The notes: a model not told the origin generated them from the letters alone. A stretch of DNA of 64,000 bases from Rutpela maculata (GCA_936432065.2 OW386286.2:263829987-263893986), one strand, 5' to 3'. Positions 33,291 to 45,236 are shown, counted from the first letter of the stretch. Translations and numbers: made by a program.

Positions 33291-33653
33291 AATTGTTTTA
33301 GAATGTTCCACCAGTAAGGAAAATATATATACATATATGTATTTGTGCACAATGTTGCGTTTTCGCAACAATCAGAAATTTTGAAAATATAATGAGTTTT
33401 TTGAAATCTAATTTTTTTCATTATTTTTCCCATATTCTACTATGTTTAAATGAAAAAAAAATTTAAAAAGGAAAATAAAAAATCATGCATTTAAGGGTTT
33501 TAAGGAAATGTATAGATTTGGACAAAATATTACGTTAGTAAATACGTCGAGCACTGTAAAATAAAGATTGTTGCGTAACTGTGATTTATTATGAGACCAC
33601 GGTAAACCGCTTTGATATAAAAATGTCAGATACCTAATTGATTTATTTATTAA

Positions 33654-34896
33654 ATATCATGATGCATGATTGTTGATTGTTTGTACGTTATTATTGGGCA
33701 TTATTCTTATGCAAAGTCCCCCATATAGGGGAATTATTTTCTGGTAAAACTATATAGCAAAGAGAGGTCAACTAGAGTAATCTAAGGGTCGTATAACGTC
33801 TACCAATACATTGTAAACTATTACGCCAAAGTACTGTTTTGTTTTAATTCACGACTGGTAAACCAGAGATGTATGAAATGGAAAATATTTATTTGTCTCT
33901 TTCTTACAAATGTAATAAAAACCAAAATGTTTCTTGTCTTTTGATATACCTATAAAGATTTGAAATGGATTGAGGATGTTAGATTCCCTTTCCTTTTCGC
34001 CCAGTTACCTTTGGCTTACTTGTGATATTAAAACTAAACGGTGGTTGGAGCCATAAGTATTTTGGTGTTTTTTATTTAGATTGCTATTATAGTTTTAAAA
34101 ACTCTCGTATTTATTTCGGAATCAGCGTTAAATTCACAATAGTGAATAAGAAGAAAATGTCCCTCTTTTACAGTTATGATGTGTCTTCTCTTTTCTACAA
34201 ATGAGTTGCTAAGCAGCAGTTACTGAGGTGAATAGCTTTCATTTAGACATTGAGTATGTAAAAGTAGTTTGCTTTAACTATAGGTACGTATGTTTTAGGT
34301 ATGTTATAAATCTAAACCATTTTCTCAAAGATACCAACATTATAATCGCTATCAGCCGTCATCTTTCGTTAAATTAATAATGCAAGGTCACCGCACCTCC
34401 AGCTTGAGAGAAACGTCCCGGAGTGTCAAGCTTTCCACTTGCAGCACGTAGTGACATAATTAAATGTAACCAAGATATGGATTCGTCAGTTTTCACGAGG
34501 ATCTGTGATATCTGAGATAAGGTACGTGATGCACTTGGCAATTCCATAATGCCCTTTCGCGTGTCAAGTGAATCAGTTGCAATTTCATTTTGCTTCTAAA
34601 CTTGTCTCGTAAATCTAACTGCATCTTAACTGTTGTACACACTTAGAGGGAATGCAGTTTAGATGAAATTGTATAAACTATACAGGGGATTTTAGAAGAT
34701 TAGCCCTTGCCCATTTCAGTGTTAATTCTATAGGACAAAATACTAAAGAAAGCTCCTAGTTTCATGTGACCGCCTTCCAAGGGTGCCACGACCCTCTGGA
34801 GATGGTGTCTAAATAATAGCTTCTACACTTTGGGACTTCATCATACTCAGTTTATATTTCACATTATTATTTTACAATATTAAATAAAATAAATTA
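33654..34896. other. Non-coding stretch
   Basis: No supportable gene or repeat. The open frame at 34022-34204 shows no domain. Confidence 0.4.
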
Positions 34897-36203
34897 TATA
34901 CCGGGTGTAAACGAGTAGTGGGCCACCCCTGTAACTGTAACTTCCTTGTTTTTAAAGATATCGGGATGAAATTTTGTATGGTGAAATTAGGTAAGATTTT
35001 CAACTTTTTGAGACCCATCCGCTATATTTATCACTTCCGGTTTCACCGGAAATGGCCCCAATAGTCTTTTCTAAATGGACCACCCTGTATGTTTTTACAT
35101 TTTTTAAATAAAGATTACATTTTGGATACATTTATACTATTTTGAACAATTTATACAGTGTTGCACGAAAAATAATTCGAATAGTTTCGAATGGTTGTCA
35201 ATCTAGATGGCAACGAATATGTTAAAATTATTTTTGTTCCAATGTAATTCATATAAAAAATACGAAAACGTCAATATGTCCAATAGTACATCATACAGAA
35301 TGCTGTAAACTCATTAAAATCACATTTTTCAAAATGACTCATTTGTTTTAAATATTATGATAAGGGCCACCCGGATATTCAGAAAGCTCTATTTAGTAGG
35401 GGTTAAACGGTACCAAAAGTTCCGTTATGTGTAATCGTTACCGGCAGAAATGACAATTTTTCTTAAGAAATTTATGATTTATATCCAACTTTAATGAAAT
35501 TTTCAACCCTGTATATTTTTGTTAATATTTTATATGCCACCCTCCGCAGGAGACAGAATGGGCCTCTGGCTCATTCTTGTTGCATATCATAAAATATTAA
35601 CACAAATATACAGGGTTGATCAAAATTTAATAGAAGTTAGATATAAATCATAAAAAAAAATGTCATTTCTGCCGATAACGATTACACATTACGGAACTTT
35701 TGGTACCGTTTAACCCCTACTTAATAGAGCTTTCTGAATATTCGGGTGGCCCATATCATAATATTTAAAACAAATGAGTCATTTTGAAAAATGTGATTTT
35801 AATGAGTTTACAGCATGTATGATGTATTATTGGACATATTGACGTTTTCGTATTTTTTATATGAATTACATTGGAACAAAAATAATTTCAACATATTCGC
35901 GGCCATCTAGATTGACAACTAAAATTCGAACTATTTTTCGTGCAACACTGTATAAATTGTTCAAAATAATACAAATGTATCCAAAATGTGATCTTTATTT
36001 CAAAAATGTAAAAACATACAGGGTGGTCCATTTAGAAAAGACAATTGGGGCCATTTCCGGTGAAACCGGAAGTGACAAATATGGCGGATAGGTCTAAAAA
36101 AGTTGAAAATCTTATCTAATTTCACCATACAAAATTTCATCCTGATATCTTTAAAAACAAGGAAGTTACAGGGGTGGCCCACTATTCGTTTTCACCCGGT
36201 ATA
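34897..36203. mobile_element. Large foldback element, about 1.3 kb, flanked by TATA
   Basis: CCGGGTG at 34901 and CACCCGG ending at 36199 are each bordered by TATA. The two arms of about 630 bp are inverted copies through nearly the whole length: GGCCACCCCTGTAAC, CCGGTTTCACCGGAAATGG and CCACCCTGTATGTTTTTACA on the left reappear inverted on the right. The centre at about 35535-35590 is a short loop containing CCACCCTCCGCAGGAG. No transposase is present. Four-base or TA target duplication cannot be separated because TATA contains TA. Confidence 0.8.
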
Positions 36204-37344
36204 TAGGCAACGAAACAAGAAATGGATAATTTTTATCTGTGTTTCTTTTATATTTTCAGTATTTCATCAGATTGGATACTATTGCATAAAGATGGTTCTC
36301 TTGACAAACCGTTTTCGAGAAAATGCGATTTAAATGAAATACTGTGATGTGTTTAGTAATGCCAGTTATTAATTTTTAGAAGTAGGCATATTACATATTG
36401 CAGGAGTATTTCGATATTTGCCTATTTTAAGAAAACGTATATTTTAAATGTTTCAAAATAATCTATTTAGGATACTTCGAATATATTTCGTCTTGTTAGG
36501 ACAGAAAAACATAGGACGTCAGCATATTGTATTGAAAATAACCATTTTATACACACAAATAATATAAATGTATTCCCCGAGATCAGCTTGTTACTAATTT
36601 TATTCCTACCCTCCCAAGATTTACTAGCCTATGACACATGCAAATACATTTCCTAAGCGGACAAGACTTATTTTTTTAGCCCCTGTGCATTGTCACTGTT
36701 ACTAGTTTTTTCGCAGAAAATGTGTATTTATCAGCAGCAAAGGAAAGTTTGTTATATTATTGTTGCTGTTACAGTTTCCAACTGAAATGAAATTGCTACA
36801 ATGATATTGAAATTCTCTTCCAGCATCACACAACAATCTAACCGACCCGTAAATTTCACGTTAACACGTTCTGTTTGAACTCACTCACCCTAGAGATAAA
36901 GCTGCAACTGAGCAAACGGAGGAAAGAGTAAAGCAACAGCACGGCCTTGCCTGCGGTGTTTGCAGAAGATCAAATTCTGCGATGAGAGGTGGATTTATGA
37001 TGGGCGAGGATCGATAGCTGGGTATCCATGATCTGAAAGAATTAACAGCCATTAATTAAATAAGTGATATAATATATATTTTCTTGTTTCTCTGAATGTT
37101 CTCTCGATTCGCAAATCAATTTCGATTAGAAATCAAATTAAACTCTAGCAGGATATCATATAACATACATATAAAAGATGATACAAAAATATTAATAAAA
37201 ATAATATATTAAAGGTATATAGCGTACAGCAGTTGACAAAGAAATATATTTAAACTGATGATGATTTTACGTAAATTTGTATGCAGGGCATTCAAGATGA
37301 TGGTATTTATCGTCTATTAAATAGAACATAATAAGTTTTATTTT
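36204..37344. other. Non-coding stretch
   Basis: AT-rich sequence without a supportable gene, RNA or repeat. Confidence 0.4.
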
Positions 37345-37609
37345 TGCGCGCAGCCAGGGGGGGAGCCATGCCCCCCCCCTTCAAGTCGTCTTCATGAGCC
37401 AAAAAATAAAGAAGCATAATCTCTATCAGTGCATAGCAGTATCCAAATTATCCCTTGAAATAAATATTTTATAATTAATGCCAATATTATCTAGTAGTGG
37501 AATCTATACACATTCATTCTCAACCGTTTTCTGAAAAATTTTCCTCATCCTCTGGGGAGGCCGGTTCTATTGGCTCCCCCCAGATGAATTTTCTGGCTGC
37601 GCCACTGAT
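37345..37609. mobile_element. hAT-like non-autonomous element
   Basis: The right end CTGGCTGCGCCACTG is the inverse of CAGTGGCGCAGCCAG, a hAT-type terminus. The left end carries GCGCAGCCAGGGGGGG. Both are followed inward by GGGGAGCC-type sequence, with CCCCCCCC and GGCTCCCCCC as the inner inverted parts. The left terminal bases CAGTG have degenerated, so I cannot define the 8-bp target duplication. Confidence 0.5.
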
Positions 37610-37873
37610 GAGAAATGTTACCGTGTAATCACCATATTGATAAAATATTCATCATATTTTACAAAATATGATCGATTAGTTGAAGCTATACGTAATATGT
37701 ATATAAGAATTTAATCACGATTTCTGACTGGGCAGCTGCAATTATTAGCCAAATATTCTTGTCGAGGGAGAAAGAGTCTTCCTAAGGAAATGATTCGATT
37801 CCTTAATTGCCTATAAATTCAGCGCATTTTAGTGCTATGTGATCGCTGGTCACTCTAATCTTTTTAACTAATA

Positions 37874-39610
37874 GTACAGTAACTAGAGGTTTTAACTTCG
37901 GAATAATGTCATATTAAACCGATTTCGTTCATTTTTGGTAATCTAATAGTAAATGCTTCACAGAAAAGTTTCTATATTGTGCGGGGGCTTGCTAATTTAT
38001 AGGGGGTGGATGTCACCCCCTCTCGGGGGCTAGCACTTAAAAAATATATATAGTTATTGGAGCTGAAGTAGAATCAAATTTTAAGAAGAAAAGGTTCTAT
38101 GCAATTTTTCACATAAATTGATAGTTTTTAAGTTATAACGATTTCAAAATTGGTATTTTAGCTTAAAAAAAGGTATTTCCTAATGGCTTTCGTCAAGTAT
38201 CTCGAAAAATATTACTTCATCGAAAAAATGTTACAGACCAATTACAGAAAGTACAAACTGAGAATTAATTATATTTTTTGTTTATTGATGTAGGATTAAT
38301 AATTTCGGAGATATTTAAGTTTATATTTGGTATCCAAGTGTTTCAAAATTACCTTTAAAGTTTAAAATACATTTTTTTCTAAAGCAAGTGCTTTAAGTGA
38401 GCAACAAAATTTGAGCATCTAGCATCATCAAATTATTGACTAATTAGAGTAACAAAATGGCGACATTTTCCCGTCATAACTTCTTTATTTCTTATGCTAC
38501 AGGAACGACTGAAAAATAATTTGAAAGCGCAATTAATTGCCTTTAACTTCATTTCTTAGCATGCGTGACGTAGGTGTCACAATTTCTGAGATATTTAACA
38601 TTTAAACTGCATTTTTCGTCTTATATACGTTCGGACGTTATTTGTAAACTTTCATATCTCCGAAAATATTAAATCTATGTAAATCAATAAGCAAGCGAAA
38701 TTCATTATCAGTTTATGAGCTTCATTTTTGGTCTCTACCCATTTTTCAATAAAACTAATATTTATTGAGATATTTGGAAAAGGAAAAAAAAATACGTTTT
38801 ATCGAAAATGACTTTATAGTTTAAACTGTATTTTTTTTCTAAAGCAAGTGCTGTAAACAAACCAAAAAATTGAGCATCTACGTCATGCTATATATTAATG
38901 AGAAACAGTGCTTAAAATTCCTTTTTTTTAAATTGCTGGCTAATTGGCAAAATGGCGACGTTGTTATTAAAAAAATTTGTAGACGCACATTGCTTCGGTC
39001 ATAACTTCTTTGTTTTTTATGCTACAGAAACAAATAAAAAAACAGTTGAAAGCTTAATTAATAACCTATTATTTTAGCATCCTTGACATAGGTGTCATAG
39101 TTTCTGAGATATTTAACTCTTACTCTAAATAATTATCTTATGAACACTTGGATGCCAACTGTAAACTTAAATATCTCCGAAATTATTAATTCTACATGAA
39201 TAAACAAAAAATTTAATTAATTTTCAGTTTGTACTTTCTGTAATTGGTCTGTAACATTTTTTCGATAAAGTAATACTTTTCGAGATACTTGACGAAGGCC
39301 GTTTGGAAATACTTTTTTTTTAAGCTAAAATTGAAATTTTGAAGTCGTTATAACTTAAAAACTATCAATTTATGTGAAAAATTGCATAGAATCTTTTCTT
39401 CTTGAAATTTATTCTACTTCAGCTCCAATAACTATATATATTTTTTAAGTGCCAGACCCCGAGAGGGGGTGGCATCCACCCCCTATAAATTAGCAGCCCC
39501 CCCGCACAATATGTGAAGCATTTACTATTATTCTGCCAAAAATGAACGAAATCCGTTCAATATGACATTATTCCGAAGTTTTGTGAATTTTTTACCTCTA
39601 GGTACTGTAC
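37874..39610. mobile_element. Large foldback element with internal direct repeats
   Basis: Arms at 37874-38340 and 39145-39610 are inverted copies. GTACAGTAACTAGAGGT at the left outer end matches ACCTCTAGGTACTGTAC at the right, and both carry GGGGGTGGATGTCACCCCCT-like and GTGCGGGGG blocks. The 800-bp centre consists of a direct repeat: TTTCTAAAGCAAGTGCT at about 38376 and 38837, AAAATGGCGAC at about 38454 and 38949, and TTTCTGAGATATTTAAC in each. The full order is arm, R1, R2, inverted arm. No coding capacity. Confidence 0.75.
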
Positions 39611-39734
39611 CATAACACACAATAGAAGTTTGGATTACATCCATATCAGTTCCCATAACAGTTTCACTCATAGACACTGCAGTAGTTTCTTTATCGCTAT
39701 CATCTTCGTCGATAGCAGGATTTTCAGCTGACAT
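39611..39734 (-). CDS. Possible N-terminal exon of an unknown acidic protein
   Basis: From an ATG at 39734 the minus strand encodes MSAENPAIDEDDSDKETTA and continues VSMSETVMGTDMDVIQTS up to the edge of the foldback element at 39610. The codons carry balanced composition, and the acidic N-terminus looks like the start of a nuclear protein or a transposase. The reading frame continues into the foldback arm, so an original protein may have been cut by that insertion. I do not recognise it and see no continuation at 37800-37873. Confidence 0.25.
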
Positions 39735-41580
39735 TGTTTGCTGAAATATTTTTCTATAAGATTTTTCTTTTCAAGCGCTCATAGTCGACGTCAATAAAAT
39801 AAAAATTATTTGGAACTAAAAAACGAAATTCATACTCTTTAAAAATCACAAATAGAGTTTTAGTGGGTGAGCGCTGGAACATGGTCCCTTTCCTCCAAAA
39901 CTACGTGTCAAATTGCATAATGGAACAGCGTTCCTTTTCAAATATCTTTTTTATGCAAAATCTTTAACAGAATTGCACCACAAAATATAGATAATATACA
40001 GACGAAAACTTAATACCGAGTTACATATATAATTTTTTAGTTCGATATGTGATCTTTCTCAAAATGTTGACGTAAATAGCCGGATATGATCTCTATTAAG
40101 ATGCTATGAGCACGTTTCAAATTTGAGGAAGCTTATTCATATCATCGTTTTAGTAACCGTCCGTCCACCTCCATCGGGGTTAAAAAAGATGAACATGGGT
40201 TACAAAAAGTTGACAAAAGTTTCCCCACCAAACTGGCATCATCTAGAGAATATTAAGTTTTAATAATCTAGCAATTTCTTAAAAAACCTAGAGAGCCAAC
40301 TAAATAAAATGGGAAGGATATCCTACAGAATTTTCAACCCCTGTATAAAAATTTCAATCAATTAGCGAAGAGTATAATTAAATCACATACCTACTTTGTT
40401 ATGTGAATAAAAATATGTTTTCTTGTATTTTAGATGTTTATAGGTCACACATAGAAAGAGCGTCTGAAGAACCTTCATGTTGTATTGTAATAACGAGGGT
40501 GTGTAGTATTAATGTACAACAGGGTAAAATAGTAGGACTTACATATCCATTCAGGTCAAGGGTATCTCGTATTATTCTAGGCCGTGAAAATTGCAAACCT
40601 AGAGTATTACTTTGCCCATAAAATGTTCAGCGAGGGTCAAATATTATATCACAGAAAGGAAATAAAAAATTATACTAACTACTTATCACTTAGATTTCTT
40701 AAGATAAATGAGCAAATCTATTTTACTCAAAAATGTCCAGTAGTTGTATGTGTATAGTCAAAAAATTTTATTTTCGGTACTTACAAGGTAACTTTCATAT
40801 ATATTTCATGCTATTGTCCAAAAATTTCAAATCACCGAAATGTTATATAAATTGTCTTATTTAATACGACATGTGGTGAGCGAGATTTTGGATTATTTTT
40901 TTAAATATTTCAGTAATTATTAACTGAAATGAATGATTTATTATGTATTTTATCAGGCAGTGAAGTATTCTCTAAATAATAATGATGTATTTTTACTGCT
41001 ACCCTGCTTTTAAAATAATCAAATAATATGCACAAGGGGGTACAGTATTGTACTTTATATTTTTGGCTAGTTAGCTTCTCAGTGGGGGCGTGGATAGGTA
41101 AATTATACTGTTGTATCTTCTTTGTTCTCAAAAAATTATATACTATAAGAACAATTACATAAGATGACAAAAAGGGCGCCAAATGATTTTCTCTATTCAA
41201 CATATGCCCTAGAGCCAAAGGTAAGTGGTAATCATGACAAAAACCATTAAACATTTCATACAAATTTAACAAGAACTGAACTGAATCTTTAAATATCGTG
41301 GAATTTAAATATAAACACTTAACACTCAATAAAAACTTTACGGAACCGTAACATTACGTTTTCAGAGTGACGTCTTTGATTTGCTTTGTTAACATGCACA
41401 TATTTTTTAACAACAAATGCGGAGAATAATAAAATTGACACAAGTGAAAATATCAAGGTGGATGGTTCAAAATGATTCTAAGGGAATTCCGCCCAGATCA
41501 GCTCTCTACAAATGGATTATTTAGAACTTCTTCTTCGTTAGTTCCTCTGCCTAGGTCTGCCATTCAATCAGCACTGCTTG
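39735..41580. other. Long non-coding stretch
   Basis: No gene supported. The frames at 40403-40621 and 40910-41329 (minus) show no domain. No repeat structure was seen. Confidence 0.35.
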
Positions 41581-42385
41581 CCATCATTCAGACCTGTAGC
41601 TAGGGGTAGGCCAGGACATCCTGGAATAATTTTTGCCCGTCCTATAATAATGAGGGAAAGACCGACTACGAGTACCCGTTTGATTAACATTTTTCCTGGA
41701 AGGATTTACTTATTATAAAACCAGGAGCTACCGCACCTATCACAGTACACCCGGACTACAGTTGGTGAATGGAAATTATTGTAGAGAGGGGCGGTGATTA
41801 GTTTTGGTTACCTAGATTTGTGATTTTATTTACATTTCGTTATTTATCTGTAAAATGTATACGAGTTGCATGCCGACCCTCATTTGCCTCGTTGTCTATT
41901 TGAAATTATATTAAATAGAAAAACAAGAAAAGCAAGATGGAGGTTTTATACAAATGCAGAGAAGCCTTTAAGGCCACCTATGAGCTTTTGTCTGTTGTAG
42001 TGTATATACGTTTAGCTGCAGCACTGCCGCCTGTATCTTTCAAACTCCAAACTTTCTCTACTTTGACGGCCATTAATCGTCCCCAAAAACTATCCATGAC
42101 CCACCAAAGATTGACAAATTTAACTTTTTTGGCGTTTGAAAGGAGACGCACAGAAAGCACAAACACAGACACTATATTAAAAAAATTAAATCTGATTAAA
42201 AGGGACCGTTATACTTGTACTAAAAACTAATAAATTTATATTAAGAAAGATATTTCTGTTCAAAAATTTATATATCTATTTTTTACGGGGTTATTTGTAA
42301 GTGGAAAAAACGACAGCATTTTTTTTGGCTGAAAAATGGTATGCCCCTCCTTAAAGCAATTTCTAGCTACAGGCCTGACATCATT
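41581..42385 (+). mobile_element. Internally deleted hAT element with 8-bp target duplication
   Basis: CAGACCTGTAGCTAG at 41589 and CTAGCTACAGGCCTG ending at 42377 are inverted termini starting with CAG, the hAT pattern. They are flanked by CCATCATT (41581-41588) and ACATCATT (42378-42385), an 8-bp duplication with one mismatch. At 789 bp it retains only the C-terminal part of the transposase, so it is a deletion derivative. Confidence 0.8.
41937..42230 (+). pseudogene. hAT transposase C-terminal (dimerisation) fragment
   Basis: The 97-codon frame reads FKATYELLSVV, then LPPVSFKLQTFSTLTAI, KLSMTHQRLTNLTFLAFE and NTDTILKKLN. The block PVS-x-FS-L-I-x-SM-x-RLTNL-x-L-E is the hAT C-terminal dimerisation region as found in ZMYM1-like transposases. 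The catalytic core is missing. The first Met (MEVLYKCREAF) is probably not the native start. Confidence 0.7.
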
Positions 42386-42542
42386 TGAACAAGTGCTGCC
42401 GTTACACTTTCTCTCAGCGAATCGAAAGTGAAGATAATTATTTACGGAACTTTAATAAATAATATTTGAAATCGTCTACCCCAAAAACCCATAAAACGAT
42501 TTACCACATCGGTAGTGAGGTGGGAGTAGTGATGGGGAGGCA

Positions 42543-43384
42543 CACTTCTGTGCAATGAAATTCCGTACACCTTTTCGCTATATTAAATCATTCTTTATTT
42601 ATTTGTCAGTGTCATATTTTCGCAATGCCAAAATTAACTAAACATGAAAAAAATTGAAGAGGTGGTCTATCAAAGCAGTTGCTAACCGTTATCAATCGAA
42701 TAAAAGTAGTGTTATGAGTGTGAAGAAAAGTGGGAGGAGGAAGGTAGCGTAAAGGGAAAAGACTCGTTCAAAATGAAGCACTCCTTGGCTATTTGAGGAA
42801 AAATCCGTTTCAAACAGCAGGAGACGCTGTGCTCATGACAAATTTTCCAGCATTGAGGTCAACAACTAGCCGAAGGATAGGAAATCGGAAATAAAAAACT
42901 GTACAAGTGCCAAGAAGACCATATTAACAGAAAAACAGAAGCAAGCCCGCATTATGTTTTGTTTAAATTGTGTCTATCGCCCGTTGGAGTTTTGGAACAA
43001 TGTTGTGTTTACCGATGAAAAAGTTTTGTAATGACTGACATGTACAAAATATTAGGTTACATTATTTACACAATAAATACAATCGCAGTTATGTGCAGTC
43101 GTATCTGTGAATTTTTCAACGTCAATTACATTTGTTATAAATCGAATGTGTAAACAAGTAAAAAAAAAATAAAAATTAAAAACGTATGTATGTTTTTCTT
43201 CTGGCTTAACATTATTCAAACACATTACTTATGACGTTTCACAATCAGTGGCAGTTTTTTATAACCTATATGATAACAAAAAAAATCTAGAGTCCAAAAA
43301 GACTGATTCACACCACTTAATATTAGTGAAAACTGGATTATTTGATTTTTGTATAAATGTATGGGATTTCATTGCACAGAAGTG
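42543..43384 (+). mobile_element. Tc1-like element nested in a HINE-like copy
   Basis: CACTTCTGTGCAATGAAATT at the left and its inverse ending CATTGCACAGAAGTG at 43384 are terminal inverted repeats. TA follows the right end and CA (a decayed TA) precedes the left end. It interrupts the surrounding HINE-like element cleanly, so it is the later insertion. Length 842 bp, with a truncated transposase. Confidence 0.75.
42625..43031 (+). pseudogene. Tc1-like transposase relic
   Basis: Fragments in shifting frames read KSSVMSVKKSGRRKV (helix-turn-helix and GRPR-like linker region), then KKTILTEKQKQARIMFC, PLEFWNNVVFTDEKVL. The last block is the typical Tc1 LxxWxxVxxSDE motif with the first catalytic Asp. 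Everything after it is missing. Several stops and frameshifts are present. Confidence 0.65.
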
Positions 43385-43847
43385 TAGATGAATGAGGTAA
43401 AAAAAATATTTTGATGCCTTTGGTTCTTGTACACACAATTTTTCTTCACCCTTTTTTTTAATGGGGTGATGGTAGTAATGGGCTAATGCCAAATTTTCTT
43501 TTTTGAAACATTAGCTTTCCATGTACATACTAAATACTAATTTTATGGACTCTTACTTGCTTGATTTACCTATTTACCTCCTTTACCCCAACTTTCAACG
43601 GAATAAGATGAACATATAATCTAGTTCCAGATCTCGTTAAAATACATACGTGTACCAAATTTCAAGTCAATATCTTAAACGATTCCAGAGTAATCGTGCT
43701 CTCAAAAAAGTTACAGACAGACAGAACGAGAGACAGAATTTTTTCTTGTTCAAATCTCGGCGTTCCATGACATTCTAAGCCTATTTGAACAATAAAAATT
43801 TTTAAAACTTTTTTTGTTGTTACTATACTTTCAGAGGATGTGGAAGT

Positions 43848-44462
43848 AAAACCTACCAAATTTCAATAAAAAGTTCCGAAATTCGTGAAAATGAAATTTT
43901 TGACGATAAAAAGTCTTCCTTTATTAATTTTCACTGTAAAATAAAATAAAAATGTATTAAAATAAACATAATTTTCCATGATATAAATAGCGAACAAAGA
44001 ACAATTAAAATAATATAATTTCCATTAATAAAACACAAACCTAAATATAAAAAAATATATATATATAAAATAATTTAAGATAACCAGTACACAGAAACAA
44101 CACAGAACACACCACTAAAAATGACAGATGTAAGTGTATCAGTGCTACATTGCGACATGATCTAACGAGAGCGATAGAAATGTAAGCTTTCTGATGCTTT
44201 TTTGTTTTAAACAATACGAGCAAAGGATAGATGGGAAAAATATACTTATATATATTATCACGCCCGAACTCAATCGTCGCAATAAAAAAATATAGAAAAA
44301 AATAAAAGCTCTTCAAGAAAATTCTTTTTTCATTGAGAACTATTAAAAAGTATGTACACTTCATGATTATTATGGTTTATTAAGTTGTAGTAACGAGGAT
44401 TCAAAAAAAGGGTACATCTCAAATAATTTTAATTTCCTTGCTTGATGATTTTTTTGATAAAT
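43848..44462. other. AT-rich spacer
   Basis: Low-complexity AT-rich DNA with TATATATATA near 44055. The minus-strand frame at 44041-44364 is a composition artefact. Confidence 0.4.
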
Positions 44463-45236
44463 ATTACTTCCACATCCAGTGGAAGTATAGTAACGACAAA
44501 AAAAATTTAAAAAATTTTTATTGTCCAAATAGGCTTAAAATGTCATGAAACGTCGAGATTTTAAGTTTGAGTGAAAAAAAAATTTCTGTCTGTCTGTCGG
44601 TCTGTCTGTCTGTCTGTAACTTTTTTTTGTGCGCACGTTTACTCTGGAACCGTTTAAGATATTGACTTGAAATTTGGTACACATATGTACTTTAACGAGA
44701 TCTAGAACTAGATTATTTTCATCTTGTTCCGTCGAAGGGGTGGGGGGTAAATTGGGGTAAATTTGGGGTAAATGGGTAAATCAAGCAGGTAAGAGTCCAT
44801 GAAATTGGTATTTAGTATATACAAAAGAAGCTAAGGTCTCAAAAAAATTTTTGGCATTAGCCACCCCCATTACCACCCCCACTTCCTTATTAAAGGGGAT
44901 GAAAAAAAATTATGATTTAGTGTATGTACAGGAACCATTACCACCCCCACTTCCTTATTAAAGGGGATGAAAAAAAATTATGATTTAGTGTATGTACAGG
45001 AACCAGAAACCTCAAAATATTTTTTTACGTCATCCACCCCCACTACCACCCCCCCATCACCACCCCCACCCCACTACCGATGTGGGGTATCGTTTTATGG
45101 GTTTTTGGGGTAGAGGATTTCAAATATTATATTATTAAAGTTCCATAAACAATTATTTTCACATACAAAGTTTTTTCGTTGTGAGTGACTTGGATAGAGA
45201 ATCTGGATGTGGAAGTAGTGATTCCTTGGGCAGCGG
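44463..45236 (+). mobile_element. HINE/DINE-1-like element, copy 3 (best preserved)
   Basis: ACTTCCACATCCAG at 44466-44479 is matched by CTGGATGTGGAAGT at 45203-45216. After this come AGTGATTCCTTGGGCAGCGG and the end at 45236. Internal order: palindrome CTTCCACATCC-AG-TGGAAG at the 5' end, a GTCTGTCTGTCGGTCTGT microsatellite at about 44587-44618, the block GGAACCGTTTAAGATATTGA, G-rich GGGGTAAAT repeats, then C-rich CCACCCCC repeats. It contains a perfect 68-bp tandem duplication described separately. No ORF is conserved among copies. Confidence 0.65.
44869..45004 (+). repeat. Perfect 68-bp tandem duplication
   Basis: The unit starting ATTACCACCCCCACTTCC occupies 44869-44936 and is repeated without change at 44937-45004. 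It is absent from the other copies of the element, so it is private to this copy and recent. Confidence 0.85.

Larger units (their letters stand above)
30163..33653 (+). mobile_element. piggyBac-type transposon flanked by TTAA
   Basis: TTAA at 30163-30166 and 33650-33653 bounds inverted termini of about 150 bp. The left end TAAATAAATCAATTAGGTAT continues through CTGACATTT, and GTCAGATACCTAATTG reads into the right boundary. TTAA target duplication is the piggyBac signature, and a decayed piggyBac transposase lies at 31726-33290. A second, inner pair of inverted arms at 30377-30540 and 31460-31624 encloses an unrelated minus-strand ORF. That suggests a nested insertion or a captured segment. 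The element is inactive. Confidence 0.8.
42433..43847 (-). mobile_element. HINE/DINE-1-like element, copy 2, split by a Tc1 insertion
   Basis: Read on the minus strand, the element begins at about 43847 with ACTTCCACATCCTC and continues through the conserved CGACAAAAAA-like, GTCTGTCTGTAAC and CCACCCC blocks. It is interrupted at 43384-42543 and resumes to about 42433 (CAAATATTATTTATTAAAG). Its 3' subterminal repeat and hairpin are missing. Without the insertion it would be about 570 bp. Confidence 0.6.

Noticed and set aside
40910..41329. 139-codon minus-strand ORF.
   Set aside because: Composition like random AT-rich DNA, no recognisable motif or neighbour; length alone is not convincing in this sequence.
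44580..44620. CRISPR-like or satellite array at the GTCT repeats.
   Set aside because: It is a simple tetranucleotide microsatellite inside a dispersed element; no spacers.
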